From NCBI GenBank assembly GCA_037783545.1, contig JBBELK010000329.1, positions 3,300,501 through 3,364,500 on the forward strand: 64,000 nt of DNA, given 5' to 3'. The notes below the pieces were generated by a model. The model searched no databases, was not told the origin of the DNA, and saw nothing but the letters and a program-made list of their open reading frames with translations. Source of the DNA: Henricia sp. BOLD:AAB3569. Taxonomy: Eukaryota; Echinodermata; Asteroidea; Spinulosida; Echinasteridae. Below, one piece after another: positions 1-12,900 of this stretch. The first letter of the stretch is position 1. Each line of letters opens with the position of its first letter. The translations under genes and the position numbers were made by a program.

Positions 1-776
1 TATTGAAGACCGGTTTTAATGCAGAGAAATTTACCTTGGATTGTTTCCAAGACAATGCACTTACTGTTCTTCAAGATGATAATTGCAGGCTTGGATCAGT
101 AGTTCATTATTTTCTTGCATGCTTCATTAGTAATCATTTTGAATGTCTTTTCTTTGTTATATTTTTACACCTGTGGAATTAACATGACAATACCAAAGCC
201 ATGATGGTGTAATTCAATAAAATTATCAGGAATGAAAATAATGAAGAACATAAGATGTTCTGAACATTTTCTTGTTATAAGAAAGTTTTCTATTAACAGT
301 GCTCTTATTATCTTCTTGTATCTTCCACTCTGGTTTCTTCGCCTCCAAGATTTTCCAGTATTTACGTAACAAGTTGACAATAAGAAACACAATTTGCAGG
401 AACACAAATTTGATGGTCGCTTAAAAACGGACAACCTGTGTTGACTTTGAACCTTTGTAATGAATACCAAGCATACCAACCAGGGTTGTAGTTGAGTCCA
501 TCACAAGTCCACCACAAGTCCCTGGGTCTTAATTCAAGTCGCAAGCTATTCAAATGAACTCCAACAAGGGCATTCTTTTGTGCGTGTTCATCCTTTGCTT
601 CTTGTTACTGAACATTTGACGAACTTGTGCGGGACTTGTCACGGACTTGTGATTTTATCGGCTCTGGACTTGTGATGGACTCGACCACAACCCCTAATAC
701 CAACTTGTCTTGTGTAGAAATCAACCCATTTTTGTTTAAACCCAATTTGTAGTCTGCAAGCAAGTAGTCATTACAG
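1..776. other. Sequence upstream of RFX coding start
   Basis: AT-rich with no convincing coding exon. It probably holds an RFX intron or promoter. The only structure seen is the inverted repeat at 482-692. Confidence 0.4.
482..692. mobile_element. MITE-like inverted repeat
   Basis: Ends read AGGGTTGTAGTTGAGTCCAT and, inverted at the right, GGACTCGACCACAACCCC. The terminal repeats continue through CACAAGTCC. No coding capacity. Confidence 0.6.
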
Positions 777-800
777 CAAGCAACCCACGCATGCTTCAAG

Positions 801-930
801 ATGCAAGCTATCAACTCAACCACCCAACAACAGCAGATATCGGCACCAACCATCATCACGACACACCAGGCACAGCAACACCAGCCCAGCACACAGACTA
901 TACAGGCACATCAGTTTGTGCATGTAGCAG
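801..930 (+). CDS. RFX: RFX coding exon 1 (Gln-rich N-terminus)
   Basis: Begins MQAINSTTQQQQ and is rich in Gln and Thr, like the activation region of RFX1-3. The donor GTATGT follows at 931; the exon ends in phase 1. An AG at 775-776 could be an acceptor, so the exon may carry about 24 nt of 5' leader and further noncoding exons may lie upstream. Confidence 0.75.
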
Positions 931-3900
931 GTATGTATCCAATAAGCCCCGCCTACATAGCGGCATTAAAATGCGTATAAAGAATAGGTTGAAACTTCAA
1001 AGTAACGGTGGAGCATTGGTGAATGTTTTAATATTGTGGATCTATCTTGGAGTATATTCTTTTCAATCCATAGTTTGAATGAATACACAATTAACTCTCA
1101 TTTGTTGAGGAATCACTTTTGAGTGATTTTGAGATGTAACATATTTCAATAACAGATATCAACACCTTATGGCAAGACTGACTGCAAAAGTTTAAACTTC
1201 TTTTCCGAAACATTGTTTTGGTTTTTGTTGGCAACAATTGCCAGATGTTGCTGAAAAGTGAAAACCGTGCTAAAGTTATGTCACACCAATACCAGGGCAC
1301 TGACGCACGTTGCGGCCACGCGACTCTACTGCACACTTGCCTCACATGTGTGGCATGTTGCTAGGCAATTTCTAAATGGGCGGAGCCTACTGGATCGGTC
1401 TATTAGTTCTGCTAAAGTTCTGCTCATTTATGAAAATATTTGGTGTTGTTTTCTTCCCCATGCAGCCCCCGTGACTGAACCAGTCAAGGATGTCCCCCCA
1501 GCTGGCACCACGGTGACCCTTCAAACCATCCCCGTCAGTCAGACAACCCAACAAGGCGTCTACCAAGGACACGTGCAGTATGTAGATGGGGTCGATCACT
1601 CGGCAGGGTCCATCTATGCTAATGGCGCTATGTGAGCTCATTATCAGATCATCCTGCATGCTGATTCACTAACACACCCTCCTCACATCCCTCTTTTCAA
1701 TCCTGTTCACACCTATTTTTTTTCTCCCTGTCTGGTTTTTCTGTCTGTTCTTGATGCTGGTTTTAGTTTGGTTAATTTGTTCTAGCATGTTATTTGTGGG
1801 TTGATGTAGTGCATGTTCAAAATCAAGCCGGTGTTTTGAGATGGCCATTCCCTCCTGTGACCCATTACCCAAGTGGGTCATGTTGAGCAGTCTTGGCCAC
1901 GTTTTTGTGACTACTTCTACAAATCAGCACCTGATCCAGGGTCATTCAAATACAGAAATACAATGGAAATATTAGGCGGTATCCGAAAATTCCAGACTGT
2001 ATATGTCAATAAAACGAAATAGGTTATTCATCGTGGTAATCTGAATAAACAAATACATGTACTCATCTGCTGTCTCATCTGCTGTCGCACGATGTGGCCA
2101 GCATGGGGACCGCGACGTTTTGATCGCACAGCTGCTGGGGTTCATTTCACAAACGGGGTTCTTAAGTCCTATTGTAGGACTTAAGTGGGCCTCCCACTGT
2201 GCGATTTTTGCTACGAATTAGGTACGATAAGCTACGATTTGGTACGATTGTGTGCAGAGTCTATGGACAGTCTCTGGTATTCGTACCAATTCATAGGAAA
2301 TTCGTGGCAAAAACCGCACAGTGGGAGGCCCGCTTTAAGCACAGTCCACTCGCCAACCCTAAAACCTTTTCCAATAAGTCGTATTTTTGTGAAATGAACC
2401 CATTTTAATATATATTTTCACATTTTAATGGGTCTGGATCATCCAACTCATTTTGCCAGTATGGATCTCATATTGACTTTTTCAGCAAGTTAGTTTGAAT
2501 TCACGCAAGTTCAACTTATACCAAAAATTTACTAAAATAACCACATTAATACCACAGCATCAACAGACGAAAAGCCAGACCCTATGCTTTGCAGTGCTGT
2601 GTATATGTGTTGGTGTTAATGAGCCTCTGATGTGCATTGCTGTGTAGTCTCAACATTCTTGTGTGCGCTTCACCATATCTTATGAATGCATCATTTCTCA
2701 AGTGCGTTTGTTCCATGTTTGATCAAATGAATTGGTACTTTGGGTTTCATGGGGACCAGTGATCATTCATAACTTGAATACAATCCTTTCACATTTAGTC
2801 GGTGTTGGTTTCATTGAATCCTATATTAGATTAGTCCTTGTATCGCCTGCGTACATTTTAGTTGGATTGATCTAGTTTGGGCATATTCAACTCATTCCAT
2901 TGTTCTTTGACACCCATCCCATAGAAATGACTAATTAACAGAATGGACGTCCCAGCCAAGTTTCTTTTTACAACATATGAAATAGAACATCTGCCCCCTA
3001 AGATGGCCAGTGCAAAAAGTCTATTCAGACTGCAACAATAAGATTTAAAGGCCCATTGTATCATTTTCAATGACCCAAAGTGTTGATAGCAATGGTAACA
3101 AACACCACATCAATTTATTTCTGTCCAAAATGGTATTTCATGCTGAAAATTGACAACCGAAGGTGATTTTCTAAAAAAGTCCTGTGCACAGGACTTTTTT
3201 ACCATTCACTTGTACACAAAATCCATATAGATTTTCAATGTTTTCTGAAGCATTGATGCATCTAAGTAGCTAAAATTTATTCAGGCTAGTTTACCAACAT
3301 TCTTCCTTAGATATGTTACACTCTTATTCCACGAATCTGTAAAAAGTTTTATCTTGCAAATGGGTCTTTCTATAAATTAGAGGTCCAAAAGTGTGACATT
3401 TAGTGTCCCCCGTTACACCTAATATGTGTTATTTTACGTACAAAAATCATTAAAATGGCTTTTAAACCATTTTGTATGAATTGTACTTTATTTACTCACT
3501 CTTAGAGATGGAAAGTATTTAAAGAATGTGTCCTGAATTTACAAAAACAAGATGTAAAATGTAACAGGGGACACCAACATTGGACCCCTAATTTATAGAA
3601 AGACCCAAATGATACATTGGGCCTTTAATTACCAGGACGTCCTTTTTGTTACTAGCTCATGTCATCCCATTGTGCTCCCAGATAATGAGCTCATATGCTT
3701 AACATACTCCCATGAGTGCTGTGCGAATCCAAGTTTTGAGGGATGGTTCGTTATAGTAATTAGTTGTAATTGATTGTCATAGTTTTCTGACCATATTTAG
3801 CCCTGTTGCCTCAAAGTAAAAGGTAAATCCCGAATCTCATTTGATTGGTGCGTCGTTGGTCAAATGTTATTGAATTAATCGGCATAGCTTATTTGGTATA

Positions 3901-6900
3901 GTGCCTAATCATCAAACAATAATGAACCAAACAAACGGAAGATAATTTATTTGGGTGTTGTACACTCCTCAAAATAAAATAAGGGTCAAAAGTATTTGTG
4001 AAAAATGTTGACCAGGTCAGGACATAGAAACAATTTTAGTAAGGGTAATGGGCTAAAGGTTGCTCTGCAACATTTTAAGCACTTTTCACATGGTTTGCAT
4101 GTCTATTGGCTTAGAAACTGACAGATCATGTGACAAGACACAAAAATGCTGATAACAGGTTCATGATGTCGCAATCAAGTTTGGCACATCTGCTTTATTT
4201 TTCTTCAAGACTTAATGAGATTCCCCACACATAATCAACAGGATTCTGCACTTGATAGAGTAAAGTCTCAAAACATACAGAAATAATGTTGATTTGCCAA
4301 AATTTATGACAGGGAGAGAATATCAACTGGTGGGAAAGCCTTCAAAATAGGGAGGGGGCTCAAGAGGTCCCCTCATCCCTACAGTTTCCATGCTAGTTAA
4401 CCCACTGTTTAACTTTACTCTATCAAGTGCAGAATCCTATTGATTGTGTGGGGAATCTCAAGTCTTGAAGAAAAATAAAGCAGATGTGCCAAACTTGATT
4501 GCGACATCATGAACCTGTTATCAGCATTTTTGTGTCTTGTCACATGATCTGTCAGTTTCTAAGCCAATAGATATGCAAACCATGTGAAAAGTGCTTAAAA
4601 TGCTGCAGAGCAACCTTTAGCCCATTACCCTTACTAAAATTGTTTCTATTTCCTGACTTGGTCAACATTTTTCACAAAAATACTTTTGACCCTTATTTTA
4701 TTTTGAGGAGTGTATATTAAAAGCAAATGAATGGATGAAGTTTACTTAGTACAGATTAGAATGAATAATTTTATTTAATGACAGATCGAATGTGGACACT
4801 TTGAGTGGAAAAAGGCTCCAGATGAAAAGATGCGTCGAACTTTAAATTTTGGATTAGCTACAATATAAGAAATAGAATTTTGCACAGAAACATACTGTAT
4901 GCGTAATGCTCCATGCACAAATCTTTTTTGTTTGTTTATAAATGCACATCGCAATCTCAGTGCATTTGCACATTGCTCAAAAATCACACAAGTTGTCATA
5001 AGCTGTACTGTGAGCACATTACAACACATGTACACTATCTGCACCGCCTGGGCCCAATTTCATAGAGCTGTTTAGAAGCAATGACCGTTGAACCAAGCCT
5101 GACTTGTCTGCTAACCTTGTCAGCTAATGCTTAGACATCACTATGAAATTGGCCTTGGTTTTGTCAACACCTGCTAAGCCCACCAATTCCTTTCTCCTCT
5201 GCCACCTACCTGCACCTTCCCCTGCACCTCCCCCTTCCCCAGCCCATTGTTTAATAACCACCCACCCATACCCATGTAGCTTAACCATACTAACCCCATG
5301 CATCGGTTCTCTCCCCTTCTACTCTTCCTTCATCCTTCCCTTCACCCCCATCCCCCTCTCCATCTAAACCCTCAAACCCCATTCCGGGTTGGGATATTTG
5401 GGTTCCCCTTCCTTCCTGTTTCGTGGGCGAAACGTTCTCGCTGACCGTAGGGCAAACTATCCTTACAGTGAAGCCACCACGATGTATACGCAGGCCACGC
5501 CGGCCGGTGGGGCCACCTACTATTCCTCAGGCCAGCCTATTGGTAGCATCCAGACACTGGGAACGTCCAACATGTCCGTGGGCGGTACCACGATCGTAGG
5601 AGGGAACATCATCGGGTCTAACCTGCTCGGAGGACCACAGCTTATCACTCAGCAGGGCAATACGTACTTGTTGCAGGGTCACACTATGGATGGCAACGGA
5701 CACCCTCTGACGCACACAACTCGTGCTTCACCTGCAACTGTAAGCATTTTTTTCTTCTGTTTTATACCTTACATCCTAAAATTGTGCCTCTTATAAAAAT
5801 TGTTTGAAATAAGTGATGTAAGAACTTTACGGTTTATAAAAAGAAAACACAATTCTTTATCATACCAGGGGTCGATTTCTCCAAGACGTGCGACGCGTCG
5901 TAAGTACCAAATTCATCGCAACTTGCCGAACCCTTTGTAAGTTTGCCACGGGTTCGGCGAGTTGCGATGGATTTGGTACTTACGACGCGTCGCAAATCTT
6001 TGTGAAATCGACCCCAGAAGTTTGCTGAAAGTGCAATACCTGAAGAATTGAGTTGTAATGCCAATCTCAATAAACTTGGTACATAAAAATATTCCTCGGT
6101 TTCAGACATACTCAATTAATACGTTTGAAAGCTAGGTTTTTTTGGACCTGGCACACTTTTTGAGAATGAGTTACACTTCTACCAGGGATGCTTGAAAAAT
6201 CAAACAACTTGAGTACATGAAGCATTACAAGCTATGAAAGTCTCTAGAATAGAATGTACATGTATGTCTGAATTTGTGGTATTGATTGCTTTCTGGTGAC
6301 GTCACGCCTTCCATCCACCATTTTTGTTGTCATTTTTTATGACCCACGTGGCCCGAGTGATAACCGGCAAAGAGAGCAAGAAAAGTGTATTGGTTGCACT
6401 TACCTTTGTTGCTTAACCTTGCTTTATGTTGTTGCGCCATGGCTGTTGTATCGATAAAGATAAAAATGTATTTCTTCATGCTAAAATTCGCGATCAAGTA
6501 AAAGCACTTACGTTTTTACAAGCCGAGTGCATGCTCAATAATTTGAGCATGCACTCAAATGCGCGTGTACGCGCGTGACTGTTGACCACCGAACATTCCA
6601 GGATGTTCTACGTCACGGAAAGCAATCAATTGCCCGAAAAAGGATTCGAACCAGACCCTACAAAGTAGGTGAGAGGAACATATCTCTACTCCAACATAAT
6701 TCCCTGAATTGGGTGAAATGGACAAAATATATTGGGGTAATTCCAAAAATTAGGGGCCAAAAATGTTTTGTGTTCCAGTAATGGACTGTGGCCTGTGATT
6801 ATAGGGGGCAGCATCATATTCTCCAATATTTTGTTCTCTGATTCCTGAAAAATATTCAAAACAAAAGACCATAAAGGCTTATTTGTTCCATGGTATTGAA

Positions 6901-9900
6901 TAGGAGTTTGGTGTCCCGGGTTACCTACGCCAATGAAAATTGCCTGTAGAATGAGTTTGCATTAACCTTGGTGCCATATCTACACACAAACATTAAATTT
7001 AAGTGGTATTTGTTAAAATTAAAATAATTATTTATTTACTGGAAAACCACTTTCAATCACTAAAAACACTTAGAAATCTTACAAAGCATGTCACACTTTT
7101 GGACCCCTAATTTTGGGAATTACCCACTGGGGAATACTTTAGGTGGTGCATTCTTTAACCATGAAATGTTATTTATTTTTTTCCCTTCAGGTTCGATGGC
7201 TATTGGATAATTACGAGTGTGCGGAAGGTGTAAGTCTGCCACGTAGTACGCTCTTCACTCATTACATGAGACACTGTCAGGAGCATAAGATCGATCCGGT
7301 CAATGCGGCATCCTTCGGGAAGCTAATACGGTCTGTGTTTCTTGGACTGAGAACCAGGAGACTCGGAACCAGGTAAGAGATCACCACAGGCCTGTGGAGC
7401 TAGTGTGGTCTAGTGTGTACATAGCTGTCCTCATGATCGAGAGGTCATGGGTTCGAGCCCGACTAGTGCCAGGTAAAAGATTGGAATAGGCTTGGTACGG
7501 TTGATCACAACAATCCTATAAAGCATGTGGTCTAGTGGGTACATAGCTGTGCTCATTAGAGGTCGTGAGTTCGAGTCCCACTTGTGCCATGGTGTTTGTG
7601 TCCATTGGCAAGACACTTAATCTCAATGCATAGTTCCGAGATTGCCCAGTAAACCCCGCCCCTTATATACTGTTGCTACGTGCTCACAAGCCATCGCAAA
7701 AAAAAATGACGACACAACGTACAAAGCAACAGGACTCGGCATGGAAAGCACAGATTCATTTGAGAAAACTCAAAGGTATTTATGTTTTAGGGTCGACAGT
7801 TACCGTAGCACACACCGAGCGAAGGGCTAGTAATGCAGGGATGACATATATTCATAAAAATGCGCTTTCCTACCTTTGAACAGCGAATCGCCCGACATTA
7901 AAACCAAAATTCACCCGGTCACTGGCGCATACAACATGTACAAACTGTATATGGGCAGAAAATCGCGTGAGGCAATGCACTTTGACATATGTGGGTGCTG
8001 TCTGCTAGCTCTGTTGTGATTGGTCGGCGGGTTCGGCTTGATTGACAGGTCGGAACTATGCATTGCCTCGTCGACCCGAGTAATTTCTGGGGGGTTGTTA
8101 GCGGAATGCCACAATCTAAGTGCTGATAGGATTGTGTGCCTTGGCCAGGCAGCCACTTAGTTGTGAAGTAAAATGGTTCTGGTGATTCCCTGATGGCAGC
8201 GATAATAATGGCAAAAGTGCCATGAGTATTTTGCAGGGTAGACATGTGTGCCATACAAGAATCTACCATTATTATTATCAGACCACTAGGTCATAACACC
8301 CCACCCACTGTATTGACCTTTTAAGCAATATTTTGACAGCTTTTTGTGTTCTTGGCTGTAGGGGTAACTCCAAGTACCATTATTATGGCATTCGGATCAA
8401 GAGCAGCTCTCCACTGAACCAGTACCAGGAAGAGAGCGGCCACACGGCCATGAGACAACAGCCTATCAACTCGGCCAAAAGGTTTGTGACTAACGACTCT
8501 TGAACCACAATCAGTTAAATATAGATTACAGGATTAGGGAAAACTGTTGCAAACTGCATTCATAAATACCTTAGAAAGTTTACGCATCCCTATTGGCTGA
8601 AAGCACATCACGTGGGCAGTGATAAATGCCCAGTCAGTCTTAAACACTTTTGAGCCTGGCTCACATTTTCAGATAACTACATTTCTTTCTCCAATCTCTC
8701 CAGACATGCCCCAGTGTTGGATCAAAAAGCAATCCCATCCATCCTGCACTCAATGACCTTAAACGAGAAAGTGTTTCAGTGTATCTCGGTGCAATTTTGA
8801 AAAGCACCGGTGGACCACCAAATATTCAGCAGGACCAGTAGAGTTCTCTAATCTACTGGTCCTTCTGACCAGCATGAAATTCAGGTTAATTTCAACCCCT
8901 GATTATGATATAAATCTCTCCCCACAAAACTTGAATTTTCCCTTTTCTTTGACGTTATGAATCTCGCACAGATTCAAGCCATCGACCATCGGTGGTAAGC
9001 AGGATGGCTCAGAAGGGGGCGGGACTATCAGCGGTAGTGGAGGGGGTGCCCAAGACCCTGTCCAGACACAGACCCAGCAGCACCAGCAATTCCTGGGAGA
9101 TGCTTCCATGGCATTGTCGGACTTCGGAGAACTCAAGTTTGGTACTACCCCTCTCCCAGAGGGAGTGACACATGATGATGTTAAAGCCTTCCAAACACTG
9201 TACAGAGAACATTGTGAGGTAAACGGGGTACTTGCTGTATTCAGACCTACCCCCTTTCAAAACGGATCCAATATATTAGGTGCTAACTATATAAATGGCT
9301 GCCTGTATTACTGTATGAGTGGAATAGTACAAAAATATTGGAATTGTCCACCTATTACATGTCATCAGGCTGTCTTTGTTGCAAGACTGTATAATGTGGA
9401 TTTATATTCCAACACAAACTTAAAACCGGGCTGAAAGCTTGAAGCTACTTGGCGAAGAAGAAAGGAAAACAGATGTTACTTGATAAAGTTGCGTTTTTCT
9501 TATCTTTATTGCTGACTTTATATTAGAGAGAAAAATTTGAGAGAAACACTTTGGCAACAGGCCAAAATGAAAAATGGGGTGATGACGTCATAATGATATT
9601 CATTGACCCCGCTACGTCATAGCGAGGAGACAGTCACTATTTTGCAAAGCAAGTTGCATGCTTTCCGCATAGCATAAACCACCAGTCGTTATTTTTCTGT
9701 AAAAGTTTTCGGTATATTTTCTCAGTGAATTCATTGGTGCCTTGTTGGTGCACTTGCAACTCTGTGGAAAATTCGCGGTTCCGTGCGTGCATACAACGTG
9801 TACGTGTTTGCTGCGAGGAGCTACAATTCTAGACAAAATAGTTGGGACAGTTGAAGTGTGTACCCCCGCTCCCCCGTTCAATGTTGACGCCGACTGGTGC

Positions 9901-12900
9901 AGATTTCGGTGGCCGCTACCCCAGCGACCCAACATTGCGCGGGGGTTGCACGGGGCTTAGCCAGAGTGTCCCAAGCTATTTTGTCCAAGATTGTAGGTAC
10001 ACGACCACAGTCAGTGAAGTAGCTGTGTGTCTCCTCGCTATGACGTCACACACATAGCTCAATTTGATTGACGTGACCTTTCGTTTTCAGTTTCACGTGA
10101 AAAGAGTCTCCCGACTGAAATTTTCTGACTTTTCCAGGATGATATTCTGAATAAAATGTTCTTAGTACATAAATGACTATATAAAGAAAGGAATTGAAGA
10201 CTGTTGAAAACCATGAAAGTGAAGGGAGATTCCCACCCAGCTTTAATAAAACAAGCTCTTGAATTTTAACAATTTTTTAATAAAGCCTTGCACACATTTA
10301 TATTACTTAAATGATGTGTAGGCAGCGAGAATATTCTCACCAATAAATTTTTGAAATTGTTTAGAGCCCTAACGACATTTGATATTTTCTTGTTTTAATT
10401 TCAGGCAATTCTGGACGTGGTCGTTAATCTTCAGTTTACCCTGATTGAGGCCTTGTGGCAGACATTCTGGAGAAACCCACCCCCCGATGCACAACCAAGG
10501 TAAGAGAAAGAGCTAGTGTTAATCTTTAAATGAACTTGAAGCACTTACCACTACACCCACTTCCTAATAAATCCCCGCCCCCATAGCCATGCTCTTCCGC
10601 TTTCTTTAAAGGCTCCATTAAAACCGTGTTTCTGACAAAGTTAGAAAAAATCAGTGAGGAAGAACTTCAATACCGTGTTTTGAAACCACCAGTTGGCTTC
10701 ATAGGTAGGGCATCTGCACGTTAAGCAAAAGGTCCGTGGTTCCTTTTGGAACCAAAAAATCCCGTTGGAGCCAAGTTGTCCTTCACTGCATCCAGATTTG
10801 CCAAACTCATGGACATTTGTCCACATTTCTATCAAAGTTTTTAAAAAATGAACTGTTTCTCCATTTTGTCGCCAGTGACGTGGACGTTGAGAAGACGCTT
10901 CCAAAGAGCAAACTGATGGTGCTCTGTCAGACGATTCCGGTACAAGAATACGTCAAACACTACGATCACATCCTCTACCAAGGGTTGGTGGAGGTTCTCA
11001 TCCCGGAAGTGCTTCGGCCTATACCAAGTAAGTCTTTTCTTCATGCTAAATGTCTCCACATTAGCATGAATTCATTCTGCAGACTGATTCTCTACTATTG
11101 CGACATGCCCCATGGAACACGTGTGAAAGCAGGTGTGGTCTAGTGGGTATTCAGCTGTGCTCGTGATCGAAGGATTATGGGTTCGAGCCCCACTTGTGCC
11201 AACGTGTTTGTGTCCGTGGGAAAGACACTTAATCTCAAGCGACATTTAGGGAGCTGTTAGGGGGAATGCCACAATCTAACTGCTGATAGGATTGTGCGCC
11301 TTGGCCAGGCAGCCACCTAGTTGAAGCGAAATGGTTCTGGTGATTTCCTGATGGCAGCGATAATGTTAATGGCAACAGTGCCAGGAGTACCCTAGGGTAG
11401 ACGTGTGCGCTATACAACTGTCCACCATTACATTATTAACACAGCATGCTGCATAAAAAGCTCAAAGTTCTTGAATTTTTGACGGCATTCGTCCTTTCCA
11501 AGGTGCAGCCAGTGGGAGTATCAGAAAAAGTGACAGTAACTGGGGTTGAATTTTCCATTTTCGAAAGACCACCGACTCGAGTTGATAATGATGATAATAT
11601 GGATTTATACCGCGCACCTATCCGGAGAAATCAAGGCACTTTATCATTACCCCTGATCATAGGGCTCCATTAAATCACTCCATATACCTTCTCAGCTCCC
11701 TGGGGAGTATACAGCCCTGGCTGCCTATCAGGCACTCAATGGCTAATCAAACACATTAACTTTCGCTACACTCTCAGGTACCCATTTTACTCGTGGGTGG
11801 AGAGAAGCAATGAGTGGCAGAGTACCTTGCTCAAGGGTATAAGCACCGTAGATGGGCCGGACCTAGATTCGAACCCACTACCTTCACACAAAGTGGTGAG
11901 CGCAGCAGTGCACGTAGACGGTTTTTCTGCGATAATGTGAACGCTACTTAACAAAGGAACAACGTCTTATCAACATCCTACCATTGTGTCTCCAATGTTT
12001 TGCATCACACAGGTGCCTTGACTCAAGCCATTCGTAACTTTGCAAAGACGCTGGAGACGTGGTTGAAAAACAGCATGACGGGGATTCCACAGGACATGAT
12101 TGGCCTCAAGGTGAGAGAACTTTTTTTAAATGTTTATCATGAACTAAGGAGCCGTCCAAGGTTGTCAACATTTTCACGGTTCTACAGAGCGTAGTATTTT
12201 CGAAGAGACAACCCTCCCACCCCTCCCGAAAAATACTATTATCAACATTTTTTTCACCACCATGAAAAGTCAACATTTTAAAGTGCATGCACAGTTGTAC
12301 GCGGTCCCCTCCACCCCCTAGATAACTATTTTTAAAAATATATCAAGGCCGAATTGTTTTTTGAAATTTTAGGAAATGAGTCCTATTATTAATTTGACCG
12401 AAATCATGCAGGATTTCATGCATTCCTGGTATTCAGCATGCATCCATGTTATTCATTTTGTGTATCCCCCAAATTGACCAACCAAATTCTGCGGTGATAC
12501 AACAAACTGACACGCAGTGTCACTTCGGTGCTCGTCTCGGGTATAAAATGACGTCAGCACGTAAATTGTGTTTTCACGAACTAACACCAAACATTTTTGT
12601 TTTCACGAACAGACGCCTATCGTAAAATTAACAAATTGAAGAATGTTTCGGTCAATTTTTTATTATATTCCACAAGTATATAGATTATATCATTCATGTC
12701 GAGCATTTGCAAAGTTTTGTTTTTGGAATAAATTCAACGTTTACTTGGGTGTAAGTTTCGTGCAAACAAAAATTCATGCGTTTTGAATCCAGTGTGCACA
12801 CTCGGATGTAAATTCGTTAAAACTTATGTCCCTACTGTGCGGTTTTCACAAACTGTAATAGAAGTGCAATTGGGTGTCACTTCGTGATGGCAGCGACTAA

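Noticed and set aside
5143..5367. Pro/Ser-rich 74-codon ORF
   Set aside because: C-rich low-complexity intron DNA before an RFX exon; no start or domain support.
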